Numbered from the stretch's first letter, positions 17,075-27,046 are shown. The stretch: DNA of 51,743 nucleotides from Bacteroidia bacterium (GCA_009929715.1 RZZX01000008.1:1-51743); one strand, 5' to 3'. Notes: a model not told the origin generated them from the sequence alone. Program-made: numbers and translations.

Positions 17075-20000
17075 ATGAGAAAAAAGTGGATCAAACGGAT
17101 TATTTGGGTCGTTTTAAGTCCTGTTTTGCTTTTTCTGGTGGTGATGGTTTTGTTTTATTTACCACCCGTACAGAACTATTTAAGACAGGAGGCTACGGCG
17201 TATGCTTCTAAGGTTACCGGTATGCAGATTACTATCGGGCGACTAGATTTGCGTTTTCCGCTCAACTTACTAGTCACTGATGTATCGGTCATTCACCAGC
17301 CGGATACGTTGTTGAGTCTTGAACGTTTGGATGTTCGGGTCGAAGCATTGCCTCTCTTAAAAGGGCGCATTGAAATAGAGAATGTGACGTTGGATAAAGT
17401 TTTCGTTAACTCGGGCGATTATTTAAAAGGGGTGAAAATAAAAGGGATGCTTGGACGTTTCTTTTTAAAAAGTCGCGGCATCGATTTTAAACAGGAATTT
17501 GCGGCCATCAATGAAGCTGAACTCTCAAATACACACATGCAGGTTGTCTTGAATGATACGACGGCCAAAGATACCACGAAGCAAGCGCCTTTGAACTGGC
17601 GGTTGGCTCTGCATCGGCTCAAGTTGGATAATGTATCGTTTAGCCTACAACTGCCTAATGATTCGGTTGGTGTGGCAGCACATTTGAAGAGAACATGGGT
17701 TTTTGGAGCTAAAGCCGATTTAAAACAGAGCTCTTTTCGACTGGATAAATTGCTTTGTTTGAATGCTGCTGCAAGCTATGTTAAAGGGCTAGAGAAAGCA
17801 GAAGAAGGGTTTGACCCCGCACACATTGCTCTTAAAAAGATTCATTTAGAGCTGGATTCACTCACTTACAGAGCGCATGATATCTCTGCTGTGATTCGGC
17901 GTTGGAGCATGACAGAGCGGTCGGGCTTGAGTGTTACATCGCTTGTTGGCCAGTTGCATTCTAACCGGGAGCGAATAACCATTCCTTATCTTAAACTTCG
18001 TACCCCTCATTCGAGCATCGATTTGGAGGCCTCTGCCCGTTGGGACTCCATTCTGACCTTCGGTGCGCTCCATACCCGTCTTGATGCGTATTTGGGGAGA
18101 GAGGATGTGATGTTGTTCGTGGGTGGGTTACCAAACAGTTTTAAGCAGGCCTATCCATTTCGTCCATTGGTCTTTCGTGCTGGGATCGATGGAACCTTGA
18201 AGGAGATGCGTTTCTCTACGCTCTCTGCTGAGCTGCCCGGTGCTTTCTCTTTTTCGGGAGAGGGTGGTTTTCAGAATATCACCGATAGTTTGAATCGTAC
18301 CGGTGTGGTGACTGTTAAGATGACCACAGGTGATTTAAATTTTCTCACGGCGCTGACAGGTCAAACAGCCAGTGGAACATTGGCTATACCCGACAGTATG
18401 CAGTTGGATGCTCATCTGACGTTGCGCGGTTCTCAGTTCCAAACCAAGGTTCTTTTTCGGGAAGGAGAGGGTTACGTAAAAGCACAAGCCGATGTGAATA
18501 CCACCACGGAGGCTTATCAGACTCATGTAGAGGTGGATCGTTTTCACCTTCAGCATTTCTTTCCTAAAGATTCTATTTATGAGTTAAGTTTTTCAGCTTC
18601 TGCTCACGGGCGTGGTTTTAACCTGCTTCACGCACGTTCACAACTCACTTTCCGATCGGCGTTAGAGGAGTTGCATTATGGATCATATTGGTTGTCCGAT
18701 GTCACCCTGAATGGAGAGATCCGGTCGGGTGTGGCTCAAGCACGTCTAATCAGCGACAACTCTTTGCTGAAGATGAAGAGTGATGCAACATACCACTTAA
18801 ACAACCGCTACCCCACTGGTAAGCTAACCGTGAACGTTCTGCATCTTAACCTTTATGAGCTAGGTCTTCTATCTGCCCCGTTGAAACATCCCTTTGGATT
18901 TAAACTCTCGGCCGAAGTTGATCGGAAGCAGATTCATTCGCATCTGACTTCTGGCGATATGAGTTTGGAACTGCATTCGGGGTTAGGTGTCTATCCGTTG
19001 ATGAAGCAGTCGACCCGTTTCACTCAGGTGCTTCTGAAGCAGATTGATCAAAAGGTGCTGAACCATGAACAGTTACGAAAAGTTTTACCAACGATCGGTC
19101 TCTCGCTTTCGGCGGGGAAACAGAATCCGTTGGCTTATTATTTAGAGACCAAGGAGATGTCTTTTAAAGATCTCTCGGTTTCCATCGGTTCACAATCTGG
19201 CTTAGGCATAAACGGGCGGGCGGCTATTCATGATTTCCGAATGGATACGTTGAAAATCGATACAATCTTCTGCCGATTGAGTCAAGATACGACCTCTTTG
19301 CGTTTAACGGGTGGGTTGGTCAATGCCTCTAGAAACCCACAACTGGCTTTCCGGGCTACCTTAGCCGGTGAGATCGGAACCAATCAAGGGCAGTTGATGT
19401 TGGAATATCTCAATGGCAAAGGGGAGAAGGGAGTTCATTTTGGTGTTAAAGCGCGACCGCTTGTTGGAGGAAGAAGTGGCAAACGCAACGGGTTGGTTTT
19501 CAACTTGATTCCCGAAGAGCCTATTGTGGCTTTTAGGAAGTTCCATTTCGAGAATAAACGCAACTGGATTTACTTGCATCAAAATAAACGGGTTTATGCT
19601 TTTGTTGACATGGTCGACGATGAGGGGATGGGACTTCATGTGCACTCTGTGCGCGAAGATTCTGTCTCGTTGCAGAATATCAATGTCGAATTATCGCGTA
19701 TCCGATTGGGCGACTTGAGTCGTGTATTGCCTTATCTGCCCAATGTGTCTGGTCTGTTTTCGGCCGATGCACACTACATCCAGACGGATAAGACGCTTCA
19801 GGTTTCGGCCGAAGCGGTGATTGATGAGCTGGCTTATGAAAAGCGCCGTATTGGGGATGTGACTTTGGGAGTAACGTGGCTGCCTGGTGAATTTAGTAAA
19901 CAGTATTTGTCGTCTTATCTGACTCACGAAGGGGAGGAGATTATGACGGCCGACGGAACGTTGATTCCGGGAGCTTCGGATAAAAACACCCATGTTGATG

Positions 20001-21592
20001 TGAATGTCGTGCTGCACCATTTTCCTCTTTCCATAGCCAATGCTTTTGTTCCCGATCGTTTGGTCGATATGGGGGGCGATGTGGATGGTGAACTGAATCT
20101 AACGGGCCAGGTGAATCATCCGCTCTTGAATGGTGAGTTGATTCTCGATAGTGTTTCGGCATTTTCGCCTCAGACCGGGGCCAGGTTTTTGTTTGATAAC
20201 CGACCGGTTCAAATGAAAAATAACCGGTTGTCGTTTGACCGATTTGCAATTTATACCACCGGTAAGAATCCGTTTACCATTGATGGATTTGTCGACTTTC
20301 ATGAACCGACGAAACCGGTAGCCAACTTTAAGCTTTTTGCAGAGAACTACTTGTTGCTAAATGCTAAGCGGACCCGCGAAAGTTTGGCTTACGGACGGGT
20401 GTTGGTCGACTTTAATTCGACTGTTCGGGGGCCATTGACTGAATTGAAGATGCGTGGCAATATGAATATATTGGGGAGTACAGACCTCACTTATATTATG
20501 AAAGATTCGCCTTTGATCGTACAAGACCGTTTAGGAAGTTTGGTCACATTTACGTCGTTCAAAGACTCTACACTTTATGCCAAAGAGGAGGCACCTGCCA
20601 TCTCTTTAGGAGGAATGGATGTGGTGATGACCATGCATGTAGATCCTTCGGTGCGTCTTCGAGCCGATTTAAGTGCGGACCGAAACAACCGCATTGAGTT
20701 GGAAGGTGGCGGTGATTTGGTTCTGAAATACACACCACAAGGTGATGTCATGCTCTCCGGACGTTATCAGCTTTCCGGTGGGTTGATGAAATATGCTTTA
20801 CCTGTTATCCCGTTGAAGGAGTTTAAGATCAATGACGGTAGTTATCTGGAGTGGACCGGTAATCCCATGAATCCGACGCTGAATTTTAAAGCTACGGAAC
20901 GGATGCGGGCTTCTGTTGCCGATGGTGAGGATACGCCCTCTCGGATGGTGAATTTCGATGTGTCGGTGATTGTGAAACAGAAGTTGGACGATCTTTACCT
21001 CGCTTTCGATTTGGATGCGCCCGAGGATGCTGTCATACAAAATCAGTTGGCTGTGATGGGACGTGAAGAGCGTGGTAAGCAGGCGATCGCGTTGATGGTT
21101 ACCGGACTGTACATGGGCAATGGATTGGGTGGAAGTAATCAAGGTGGTTTGAACCTGAACATGGGATCTGCGCTGAACTCTGTCCTTTCCAGTCAGATAA
21201 ACTCGTTGGTAGGCAATCTTAAAAATGCCAACCTTTCATTTGGGATGGAGGAGCATCAAGTGGGTGAGACTGGGGGAAAAACAACCGATTATAGCTTCCG
21301 GTATTCTCAACGGTTGTTCAATGATCGTTTCTTGATCGTATTGGGTGGAAAGGTCTCTACGGGAGCGAATGCGGCCAACTCGGTCGAATCGTTTATTGAT
21401 AATGTGTCACTGGAGTATCGTTTGGATAATACGGGTACGCGTTCGGTCAGATTGTTCTATGACAAAAATTACGAGAGTCTTCTTGAGGGAGAGATTACAG
21501 AAGCTGGTGTCGGGGTGGTGCTTCGTAAGAAGCTCGACAACTTGGGAGAGTTATTTATCTTTCGGAAGAAAAAGAAGAAAAAAGAGAATTAA
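17075..21592 (+). CDS. TamB-like translocation and assembly module protein
   Basis: Inner-membrane-anchored protein that spans the periplasm and, with an outer-membrane TamA-type partner, helps insert barrel proteins or move lipids. From ATG 17075 the product has 1505 residues. A lysine/arginine-rich start and one transmembrane helix (about 8-30) are followed by an AsmA-like N-terminal region and a very long beta-rich body. The last 400 residues are the TamB (DUF490) domain, including GRVLVDFNSTVRG, LSGRYQLSGGLMKYALPVIPL and a glycine-rich segment near the end. The frame is open to a TTG at 16964, but that stretch overlaps intergenic DNA and lacks a signal. The tamL gene begins 36 bp downstream, and the pair must be one operon. 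Confidence 0.92.
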   Translation: MRKKWIKRIIWVVLSPVLLFLVVMVLFYLPPVQNYLRQEATAYASKVTGMQITIGRLDLRFPLNLLVTDVSVIHQPDTLLSLERLDVRVEALPLLKGRIEIENVTLDKVFVNSGDYLKGVKIKGMLGRFFLKSRGIDFKQEFAAINEAELSNTHMQVVLNDTTAKDTTKQAPLNWRLALHRLKLDNVSFSLQLPNDSVGVAAHLKRTWVFGAKADLKQSSFRLDKLLCLNAAASYVKGLEKAEEGFDPAHIALKKIHLELDSLTYRAHDISAVIRRWSMTERSGLSVTSLVGQLHSNRERITIPYLKLRTPHSSIDLEASARWDSILTFGALHTRLDAYLGREDVMLFVGGLPNSFKQAYPFRPLVFRAGIDGTLKEMRFSTLSAELPGAFSFSGEGGFQNITDSLNRTGVVTVKMTTGDLNFLTALTGQTASGTLAIPDSMQLDAHLTLRGSQFQTKVLFREGEGYVKAQADVNTTTEAYQTHVEVDRFHLQHFFPKDSIYELSFSASAHGRGFNLLHARSQLTFRSALEELHYGSYWLSDVTLNGEIRSGVAQARLISDNSLLKMKSDATYHLNNRYPTGKLTVNVLHLNLYELGLLSAPLKHPFGFKLSAEVDRKQIHSHLTSGDMSLELHSGLGVYPLMKQSTRFTQVLLKQIDQKVLNHEQLRKVLPTIGLSLSAGKQNPLAYYLETKEMSFKDLSVSIGSQSGLGINGRAAIHDFRMDTLKIDTIFCRLSQDTTSLRLTGGLVNASRNPQLAFRATLAGEIGTNQGQLMLEYLNGKGEKGVHFGVKARPLVGGRSGKRNGLVFNLIPEEPIVAFRKFHFENKRNWIYLHQNKRVYAFVDMVDDEGMGLHVHSVREDSVSLQNINVELSRIRLGDLSRVLPYLPNVSGLFSADAHYIQTDKTLQVSAEAVIDELAYEKRRIGDVTLGVTWLPGEFSKQYLSSYLTHEGEEIMTADGTLIPGASDKNTHVDVNVVLHHFPLSIANAFVPDRLVDMGGDVDGELNLTGQVNHPLLNGELILDSVSAFSPQTGARFLFDNRPVQMKNNRLSFDRFAIYTTGKNPFTIDGFVDFHEPTKPVANFKLFAENYLLLNAKRTRESLAYGRVLVDFNSTVRGPLTELKMRGNMNILGSTDLTYIMKDSPLIVQDRLGSLVTFTSFKDSTLYAKEEAPAISLGGMDVVMTMHVDPSVRLRADLSADRNNRIELEGGGDLVLKYTPQGDVMLSGRYQLSGGLMKYALPVIPLKEFKINDGSYLEWTGNPMNPTLNFKATERMRASVADGEDTPSRMVNFDVSVIVKQKLDDLYLAFDLDAPEDAVIQNQLAVMGREERGKQAIALMVTGLYMGNGLGGSNQGGLNLNMGSALNSVLSSQINSLVGNLKNANLSFGMEEHQVGETGGKTTDYSFRYSQRLFNDRFLIVLGGKVSTGANAANSVESFIDNVSLEYRLDNTGTRSVRLFYDKNYESLLEGEITEAGVGVVLRKKLDNLGELFIFRKKKKKKEN

Positions 21593-21628
21593 ACGGTTAT
21601 GGTGGGCCCATTAAAAGAGAATGTAGGA

Positions 21629-24013
21629 ATGAAGAATGGTCTGTTCGTGAGTTGTAAAAGAGGGATAGGTTGTGCCTGGGGGGCTTTGAGAAGTCTGACT
21701 GGGTATTTGGCATTCGTGCTTATTGCCGGAGGATGTTCGCTAACTAAGAACCTACCGGAAGGGGAGGTGTTATATACTGGGCAGAAGACGGTTATTACCG
21801 ATGAGGCGAAAACACGTGTGGGCGAAACGGCACTGACGGAGGTGCTGGCGGCTCTCGATAAAGAACCTAGTACAAAGATGTTTAGCGTGCTTCCTATTCC
21901 GTTTAAAGTGTGGATGTATAATGATTTTGTGAAGTACGAAAAGGGGTTCGGCAAGTTCTTGTTTAACCGGCTTGCAGCCGATCCGCCTCTCTTTATCTCT
22001 ACCGTGAATCCGGAAGTTCGGGCGAAGATAGCGACCAATCTGCTTCGTGATTATGGCTATTTTAATGGAGAAGTAGGTTATCAGGTGGTTCCTGCTAAAC
22101 GCAATCTCCGCAAGGCTGCGGTGGAGTATACGGTGACTATGCGTCGGCCTTATCTTATTGACACGGTTTATTATCACAATTTTAAACCCCAAACTCTTAG
22201 CGCGATTGAACGTGGACGTCGATCGTCTTATTTGGCTAGTGGCTCTCAATTTAGTGTTCCGGATCTCGATGAAGAACGGACGCGTATCAGTGGCTTGTTG
22301 CGTAACCGTGGGTTTTATTATTTCCGACCGAGTTACATGACTTATCAAGCCGATACGACTCTCGTGAGCGGGGGGCATGTGAGCTTGCGCCTGATTCCAG
22401 TACCCGGTTTGCCGGAAGCGGCACAACGACCCTACTATATGGGGCGTACAACTGCGCTTTTCTTAGGCAAGAACGGAGAAACTCCAAACGATAGCGTGCA
22501 TTATAAAGAGCTGGTTATCTATTTTCATAATAAGCTGAAAGTTCGGCCCAAAATGCTCTCGCGTTGGTTGGATTATCAGTCTTATCTACGCAAATCGTCC
22601 AAGCGGACTACGACCACGAATATAGCACTCTATTCTCAACGGCGGCATGAACGGATACAAGAGAAGCTGAGTCAGTTGGGTATTTTTAAGATGGTCGATA
22701 TGCAGTATGTGCCTCGTGACAGTGCTTCGCTTTGCGACACATTGGATCTCACCATACAGATGGCACTCGATAAACCGCTCGATGCAGAGTTGGCCTTGAA
22801 TGTGACCACGAAGAGTAATAACCAGGCCGGTCCGGGTGCAAATTTCGGATTGACACGTCATAATGTCTTTGGCGGTGGTGAAACTTGGAAAATCAATCTG
22901 AAGGGATCGTATGAATGGCAAACGGGGGGTGGTGAGAAAAACTCGTTGCTTAACAGTTGGGAGATGGGGGTGACTACATCGCTTGCTTTTCCTCATGTGG
23001 TATTCCCACGAATGAGTGATTTTGAATATAACTTCCCGGCTAATACCACCTTTAAGATCTATGTAAATCAGTTGAACCGAGCGAAGTATTATCAGTTGCT
23101 TTCATTTGGGGGCAATGTGACTTATGATTTTCAGCCTACGCGCGTGAGTACGCATAGCCTAACTCCTTTGCGATTGAGCTTTAATGTGTTGCAGAGTTAT
23201 ACGGAAGCTTTTCAAGAGGTGGCGGATAAGAATCCGGCTCTTTTTGTGAGTTTGAAAGATCAGTTTGTACCGGCTATGGAGTACACATACACGTATGATA
23301 ACTCGTCGAGCAGGCGGACTAAACACCCTATTTGGTGGCAGTCGACCATTGTTTCTGCGGGTAACCTCACCTCTTGTGTGTATCGACTTTCCGGCCATTC
23401 GTTTAGTGAAAAAGACAAGAAACTTTGGAAGGCTCCCTTTGCACAGTTCTTGAAGTTGAATAGCGAGTTCCGGTATTTGTACAACATGGATAAAAACAAT
23501 AAAATAGCTGCTCGGATGGCACTGGGAGCTTTGTTTGCTTATGGTAATACGGTTGTACCGCCTTTCAATGAACAGTATTATGCCGGAGGGGCAAATAGCA
23601 TTCGAGCTTTTACTATTCGGAGTATTGGACCCGGTGGGTATCACAGTGATGATCCCAACAGCTTTTATTGGGATCAAACAGGAACTTTTCGTTTCGAGGT
23701 TAATTTAGAACATCGTTTCCGACTTTATAAGAGTCTTTGGGGAGCAGCTTTCCTTGATGCAGGCAATGTCTGGTTGCTTCGTCAAGATGAGAACCGACCG
23801 AATGCCCAACTGCATCTGAAAACATTTGCTAAGCAGATTGCTCTCGGCACGGGATTAGGAGTGCGTTATGATATGGATATTTTGGTGTTTCGCTTTGATG
23901 TGGGGGTGCCTTTGCACTACCCGTATGATACAGGGAAAAATCACTATTATAATGCCCGTGGTGGTTTCTTTGCCAATTTAGGTTACCATTTTGCTATCGG
24001 TTATCCGTTTTAG
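21629..24013 (+). CDS. TamL, lipoprotein BamA/TamA-family outer membrane protein
   Basis: Omp85-family barrel that works with TamB. The 794-residue product (from ATG 21629) starts with a long basic region and a hydrophobic helix ending AGGC, so Cys36 is likely lipidated. Lipid anchoring is the feature that separates Bacteroidetes TamL from TamA of Proteobacteria. After SLTKNLPEGEVLYTG come POTRA-like domains (about 50-430). The C-terminal barrel (about 440-794) has the Omp85 motif GGANSIRAF and a C-terminal strand ending in Phe. The frame opens at 21599, but the later ATG gives the better signal. It lies directly after tamB. Confidence 0.9.
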   Translation: MKNGLFVSCKRGIGCAWGALRSLTGYLAFVLIAGGCSLTKNLPEGEVLYTGQKTVITDEAKTRVGETALTEVLAALDKEPSTKMFSVLPIPFKVWMYNDFVKYEKGFGKFLFNRLAADPPLFISTVNPEVRAKIATNLLRDYGYFNGEVGYQVVPAKRNLRKAAVEYTVTMRRPYLIDTVYYHNFKPQTLSAIERGRRSSYLASGSQFSVPDLDEERTRISGLLRNRGFYYFRPSYMTYQADTTLVSGGHVSLRLIPVPGLPEAAQRPYYMGRTTALFLGKNGETPNDSVHYKELVIYFHNKLKVRPKMLSRWLDYQSYLRKSSKRTTTTNIALYSQRRHERIQEKLSQLGIFKMVDMQYVPRDSASLCDTLDLTIQMALDKPLDAELALNVTTKSNNQAGPGANFGLTRHNVFGGGETWKINLKGSYEWQTGGGEKNSLLNSWEMGVTTSLAFPHVVFPRMSDFEYNFPANTTFKIYVNQLNRAKYYQLLSFGGNVTYDFQPTRVSTHSLTPLRLSFNVLQSYTEAFQEVADKNPALFVSLKDQFVPAMEYTYTYDNSSSRRTKHPIWWQSTIVSAGNLTSCVYRLSGHSFSEKDKKLWKAPFAQFLKLNSEFRYLYNMDKNNKIAARMALGALFAYGNTVVPPFNEQYYAGGANSIRAFTIRSIGPGGYHSDDPNSFYWDQTGTFRFEVNLEHRFRLYKSLWGAAFLDAGNVWLLRQDENRPNAQLHLKTFAKQIALGTGLGVRYDMDILVFRFDVGVPLHYPYDTGKNHYYNARGGFFANLGYHFAIGYPF

Positions 24014-24098
24014 AACTGAAGTAGCTCTTTTATGGATAAAAAAAAGGAATCGTATCCGTTTTGGACGATAGTGCTAAAGAATGAACGGAAATTACTCC

Positions 24099-24126
24099 TT
24101 GACATGCGTATATTTTTGTACTTTTG
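24099..24126 (+). promoter_or_regulatory. Nucleotidyltransferase promoter (TTGACA and TACTTTTG)
   Basis: TTGACA at 24099 is followed after 17 nt (counted from TTG) by TACTTTTG at 24119-24126. A second -7 match, TATTTTTG, lies at 24111. The spacing is slightly short of the usual 19-21 nt. The predicted leader is about 60 nt. Confidence 0.5.
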
Positions 24127-24192
24127 CATGAGAAACCTGGAAAGAGGGCTTCTGTAATACAGACGGAATTACTAATCTTTAAATACACTTTT

Positions 24193-25095
24193 ATGAAACC
24201 AACTTTATTTGTACTTGCTGCCGGCATGGGTAGCCGATATGGTGGCTTGAAACAATTGGACGGACTAGGTCCGAGCGGCGAAACGATTATGGATTACTCT
24301 ATTTTTGATGCCATTCGTGGCGGATTTGGTAAAGTCGTTTTTGTTATTCGTCGGGACTTTGAACAAGATTTTCGTGATAAGATTTTAAGTAAGTATGAAA
24401 ACCATATCCCAGTAGAGCTCGTTTATCAAGATTTAAATAATTTGCCGGAAGGTTTTACTTGTCCTGAAGGACGTGTGAAGCCTTGGGGAACGAATCACGC
24501 TGTACTCATGGGTAAAGAGGTGATTAATGAACCTTTTGCAGTGATTAATGCCGACGATTTTTATGGTCGTGACAGCTTTGCGGTTTTGGGTGCCGAACTG
24601 GCTCAGATGACTGGAAAAGAGAATGATTATTGCATGGTGGGTTACCGGGTAGGTAATACGCTTTCTGAAAGTGGCTCTGTGGCTCGTGGTGTTTGTGGAA
24701 CGAATGCTGAAGGGTATCTGACTACTGTTGTTGAGCGTACAGCTATTGAACGCATCGACGGTAAAGTGTCATTTAAAGACGAATCGGGTGTGATGCAAAC
24801 GATTGGTGATCATACCCCTGTTTCGATGAATATGTGGGGCTTTACTCCCGATTATTTCGCTTATTCGGAAGAATTCTTCAAAGCTTACTTAAAAGAGAAC
24901 ATCTCTAATTTGAAATGTGAGTATTTCATTCCTTTGATGGTGAATAAACTGATTAACGACGGAACTGCTCGTGTTAAAGTGCTCGATACAACAAGCAAGT
25001 GGTTTGGGGTAACGTATGCTGATGACCGTCAGGGGGTAGTCGATAAGATACAAGCCTTGGTTGATGCAGGTGAATATCCTACGAAACTATTTTGA
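24193..25095 (+). CDS. Sugar-phosphate nucleotidyltransferase family protein
   Basis: Resembles the NTP-transferase superfamily (GlmU/RmlA-type Rossmann fold) that joins a nucleotide to a sugar phosphate. The 300-residue product from ATG 24193 opens with LAAGMGSRYGGLKQLDGLGPSGE (about 7-29). This is the nucleotide-binding loop GxGxR with the activating Lys. NADDFYGRDSF (about 122-132) supplies the metal-binding Asp pair. A Mg-binding region near the C-terminus and a closing DDRQGV segment also fit. There is no hexapeptide domain. Sugar and nucleotide cannot be told from the sequence, and it stands alone between a promoter and a terminator, so no pathway context is available. Confidence 0.85.
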   Translation: MKPTLFVLAAGMGSRYGGLKQLDGLGPSGETIMDYSIFDAIRGGFGKVVFVIRRDFEQDFRDKILSKYENHIPVELVYQDLNNLPEGFTCPEGRVKPWGTNHAVLMGKEVINEPFAVINADDFYGRDSFAVLGAELAQMTGKENDYCMVGYRVGNTLSESGSVARGVCGTNAEGYLTTVVERTAIERIDGKVSFKDESGVMQTIGDHTPVSMNMWGFTPDYFAYSEEFFKAYLKENISNLKCEYFIPLMVNKLINDGTARVKVLDTTSKWFGVTYADDRQGVVDKIQALVDAGEYPTKLF

Positions 25096-25135
25096 TAGTA
25101 GGCTAATTAGCCGATAGCTGGTTTGAAAGAGAGAA

Positions 25136-25163
25136 GGGTGTCTTTAATTAGGCACCCTTTTTT
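25136..25163 (+). terminator. Terminator after the nucleotidyltransferase gene
   Basis: A 7-bp stem with one G-U pair (25136-25142 with 25151-25157) is followed by six T at 25158-25163. Confidence 0.8.
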
Positions 25164-25166
25164 GGT

Positions 25167-25601
25167 TTATAAGACTGGACTAGACGTCTTAAAGTAAAAT
25201 TTTGTCCAAGCAAAATACTTACGTTTTCTGAAGTAAACTAAATCGATGCAATGGCGGTTTACTTCACAATCAAAAGCTGTGCAGCCTTTGTGTGGCACGA
25301 AATCGGTCGTGAAACTCGAATTGGTTTGCAGAGCCCGAATCCCCCATTCAATGGTATAGAAAAGGTGGTAGGCGATAAGAGGCAGCAACATGAACCACCA
25401 CGAAATAAAAAGAGAAAGTATCAGGGCTATCGGAAACGTGATGATTAAGCACTCTTGATACTGCTTTTCTTTAATAAGCATTCTCATCTCTTGCTCCGGG
25501 TTGGGATGTTTCCTTTTAATAAAGTTGATCCCTAATGCCATGAAACTGTCTTTGTTTTCATTTAAAAAGAATTTAGCCAATGCACTGTTGTAAAAAATCA
25601 T
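25167..25601 (-). CDS. Conserved hypothetical membrane protein, 144 aa
   Basis: I do not recognise this protein. It has a basic N-terminal third (about 25-48, FIKRKHPNPEQEMRM), then two close hydrophobic segments (about 50-66 and 68-84, rich in Ile, Leu and Trp), then a soluble tail with three cysteines (about 105-118) and many aromatic residues. The C-terminus is probably cytoplasmic with the N-terminus by the positive-inside rule. It runs convergently with the nucleotidyltransferase gene and divergently from the DUF1573 gene. Codon use resembles its neighbours and no overlapping gene competes, so it is likely real. Confidence 0.6.
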   Translation of the reverse strand: MIFYNSALAKFFLNENKDSFMALGINFIKRKHPNPEQEMRMLIKEKQYQECLIITFPIALILSLFISWWFMLLPLIAYHLFYTIEWGIRALQTNSSFTTDFVPHKGCTAFDCEVNRHCIDLVYFRKRKYFAWTKFYFKTSSPVL

Positions 25602-25704
25602 CTTCTATGGGTTGTGTTATAACTATAAATATATCTTAAAACAGATTCTGTCTTATTTTGTTTGTGTATACGCTGCAAAATAACGGGATTTTTTTCGAAT
25701 GCTT

Positions 25705-25744
25705 CTTATTTTTAAGTTTTTCTAATGAAAAACTTAAAAATAAG
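25705..25744. repeat. Perfect inverted repeat, 18-bp arms, 4-nt loop
   Basis: The arms 25705-25722 and 25727-25744 are exact reverse complements separated by TAAT. The right arm is not followed by a T run, and both neighbouring genes point away from it, so an ordinary terminator role is not obvious. Operator, attenuator or cruciform remain possible. Confidence 0.8.
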
Positions 25745-25941
25745 ATTTAAATCAAGGCCTTTTTTGTCCGAAAAGACATCTTTTAAGGTTTTGTATAAAT
25801 TCTTTTCAAGCTTGCTTCTCTATCAAACAGTCTATTAAATCGTTTTGAATGGTTGCTGCTTTGGGGCATTTATAGCCTTTGTTAATGGTTTATTAACTCT
25901 TAATATCTATTCAATCGGTTCTATTTCTCAAGTAAAACCGT

Positions 25942-25949
25942 TACATTTG
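25942..25949 (+). promoter_or_regulatory. DUF1573 gene promoter, -7 element TACATTTG
   Basis: An exact TAnnTTTG match. With a transcript start near 25956, the ATG at 25958 would be leaderless, which favours the in-frame ATG at 25979. Confidence 0.55.
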
Positions 25950-25978
25950 TACTTTAAATGAATAAACGAATAAATGAT

Positions 25979-27046
25979 ATGAAACAACGTTTTCTGATAT
26001 TATATGCTCTTTTAGCCACAACGGCTCTTCTTTTTGCTCAACCGCGTTTGTCCTCGAATAAAGAAACGCACCAATTCGGTCAGATAGAGTGGAAGCGTCC
26101 GGTGACGGTAGAGTACACCATAACCAATAGTGGTAATCAGCCTTTGGTGCTGAGCAATGTGACCACTTCCTGTGCTTGTACCGTGGCCGATTGGACTAAA
26201 ACCCCGATTTTGCCTGGAGAGAAAGGGGTGGTTAAGGCTCTCTTTGATGCGAAGGCTTTGGGACATTTCGATAAGAGTATCGGTATTTATAGCAATGCGA
26301 CACCTCATTTGGCGTATCTACACTTTACTGGTGAGGTTGTTCGTGAAGTGAAAGATTTTTCAAGGAGTCATCCTTATCAGATAGGTAAGATCCGATTAGA
26401 CAAGACGGAGTTTTCATTTCCTGATGTGAACAGAGGAGAGATGCCCCAACTCACATTCAGTGTGGTTAATTTGTCCGATCGACCCTATGAGCCGGTGTTG
26501 ATGCACCTACCTTCTTACCTAAAGATGGAGAAAGACCCACAAGTCTTATTGAAGGGCAAAAGAGGCACTGTGACTTTAACCTTAGATTCTAAACAGCTAC
26601 ATGATTTTGGCTTGACACGCAGCTCTGTTTACTTGTCGCGTTTCTCGGGCGATAAGGTGAGCGAGGAGAATGAAATTCCTGTAACGGCTGTTTTATTGCC
26701 AGACTTTTCTAAGTTAACCGAAGAAGAGCGCCGGAATGCGCCAGTTATTCGGTTGTCCGAAACAGAGATTGATCTGACAGAAGCCCTTCGGAAGAAGAGT
26801 CGGGTTTCCCATACCATCGTGGTAACCAATAGCGGTCGTTCGCCTTTGGTTGTGAGTAAACTGCAAGTCTTTAATCCGGCTGTAGGGGTTAGTTTAAAGA
26901 AAGCGATGCTCCAGCCTGGTGAATCAACCAAGCTGCATGTTACCATAAGCAAGCGCAATCTTGGAAATAAAAAGTATCACCTTCGTCTTCTGATGATTAC
27001 GAATGATCCGGTGACACCGAAAGTTGAAATAAATGTCAAACGTTAA
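25979..27046 (+). CDS. DUF1573 domain-containing exported protein
   Basis: Exported Bacteroidetes protein of unknown role. From ATG 25979 it has 355 residues with a signal peptide (about 1-20, ending LLFAQ, cleaved before Q). Residues about 25-115 form a DUF1573 immunoglobulin-like domain with the family signature TTSCACTVADWTK and LPGEKGVVKALFDAKALG. A second similar beta-sandwich occupies about 255-355 (VVTNSGRSPLVVSKLQ, LQPGESTKLHVTI). These domains are thought to be adhesion or scaffold modules. An alternative ATG at 25958 would add 7 residues. The meaB frame overlaps its last codons, so the two are probably translated from one message, although the functions look unrelated. Confidence 0.88.
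   Translation: MKQRFLILYALLATTALLFAQPRLSSNKETHQFGQIEWKRPVTVEYTITNSGNQPLVLSNVTTSCACTVADWTKTPILPGEKGVVKALFDAKALGHFDKSIGIYSNATPHLAYLHFTGEVVREVKDFSRSHPYQIGKIRLDKTEFSFPDVNRGEMPQLTFSVVNLSDRPYEPVLMHLPSYLKMEKDPQVLLKGKRGTVTLTLDSKQLHDFGLTRSSVYLSRFSGDKVSEENEIPVTAVLLPDFSKLTEEERRNAPVIRLSETEIDLTEALRKKSRVSHTIVVTNSGRSPLVVSKLQVFNPAVGVSLKKAMLQPGESTKLHVTISKRNLGNKKYHLRLLMITNDPVTPKVEINVKR

Larger units (their letters stand above)
25602..25978. other. Divergent intergenic region with perfect inverted repeat
   Basis: AT-rich 377-bp region between the small membrane protein gene and the DUF1573 gene. It holds a perfect inverted repeat with 18-bp arms (25705-25722 and 25727-25744) and the DUF1573 -7 element. No other gene is seen. 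Confidence 0.7.
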
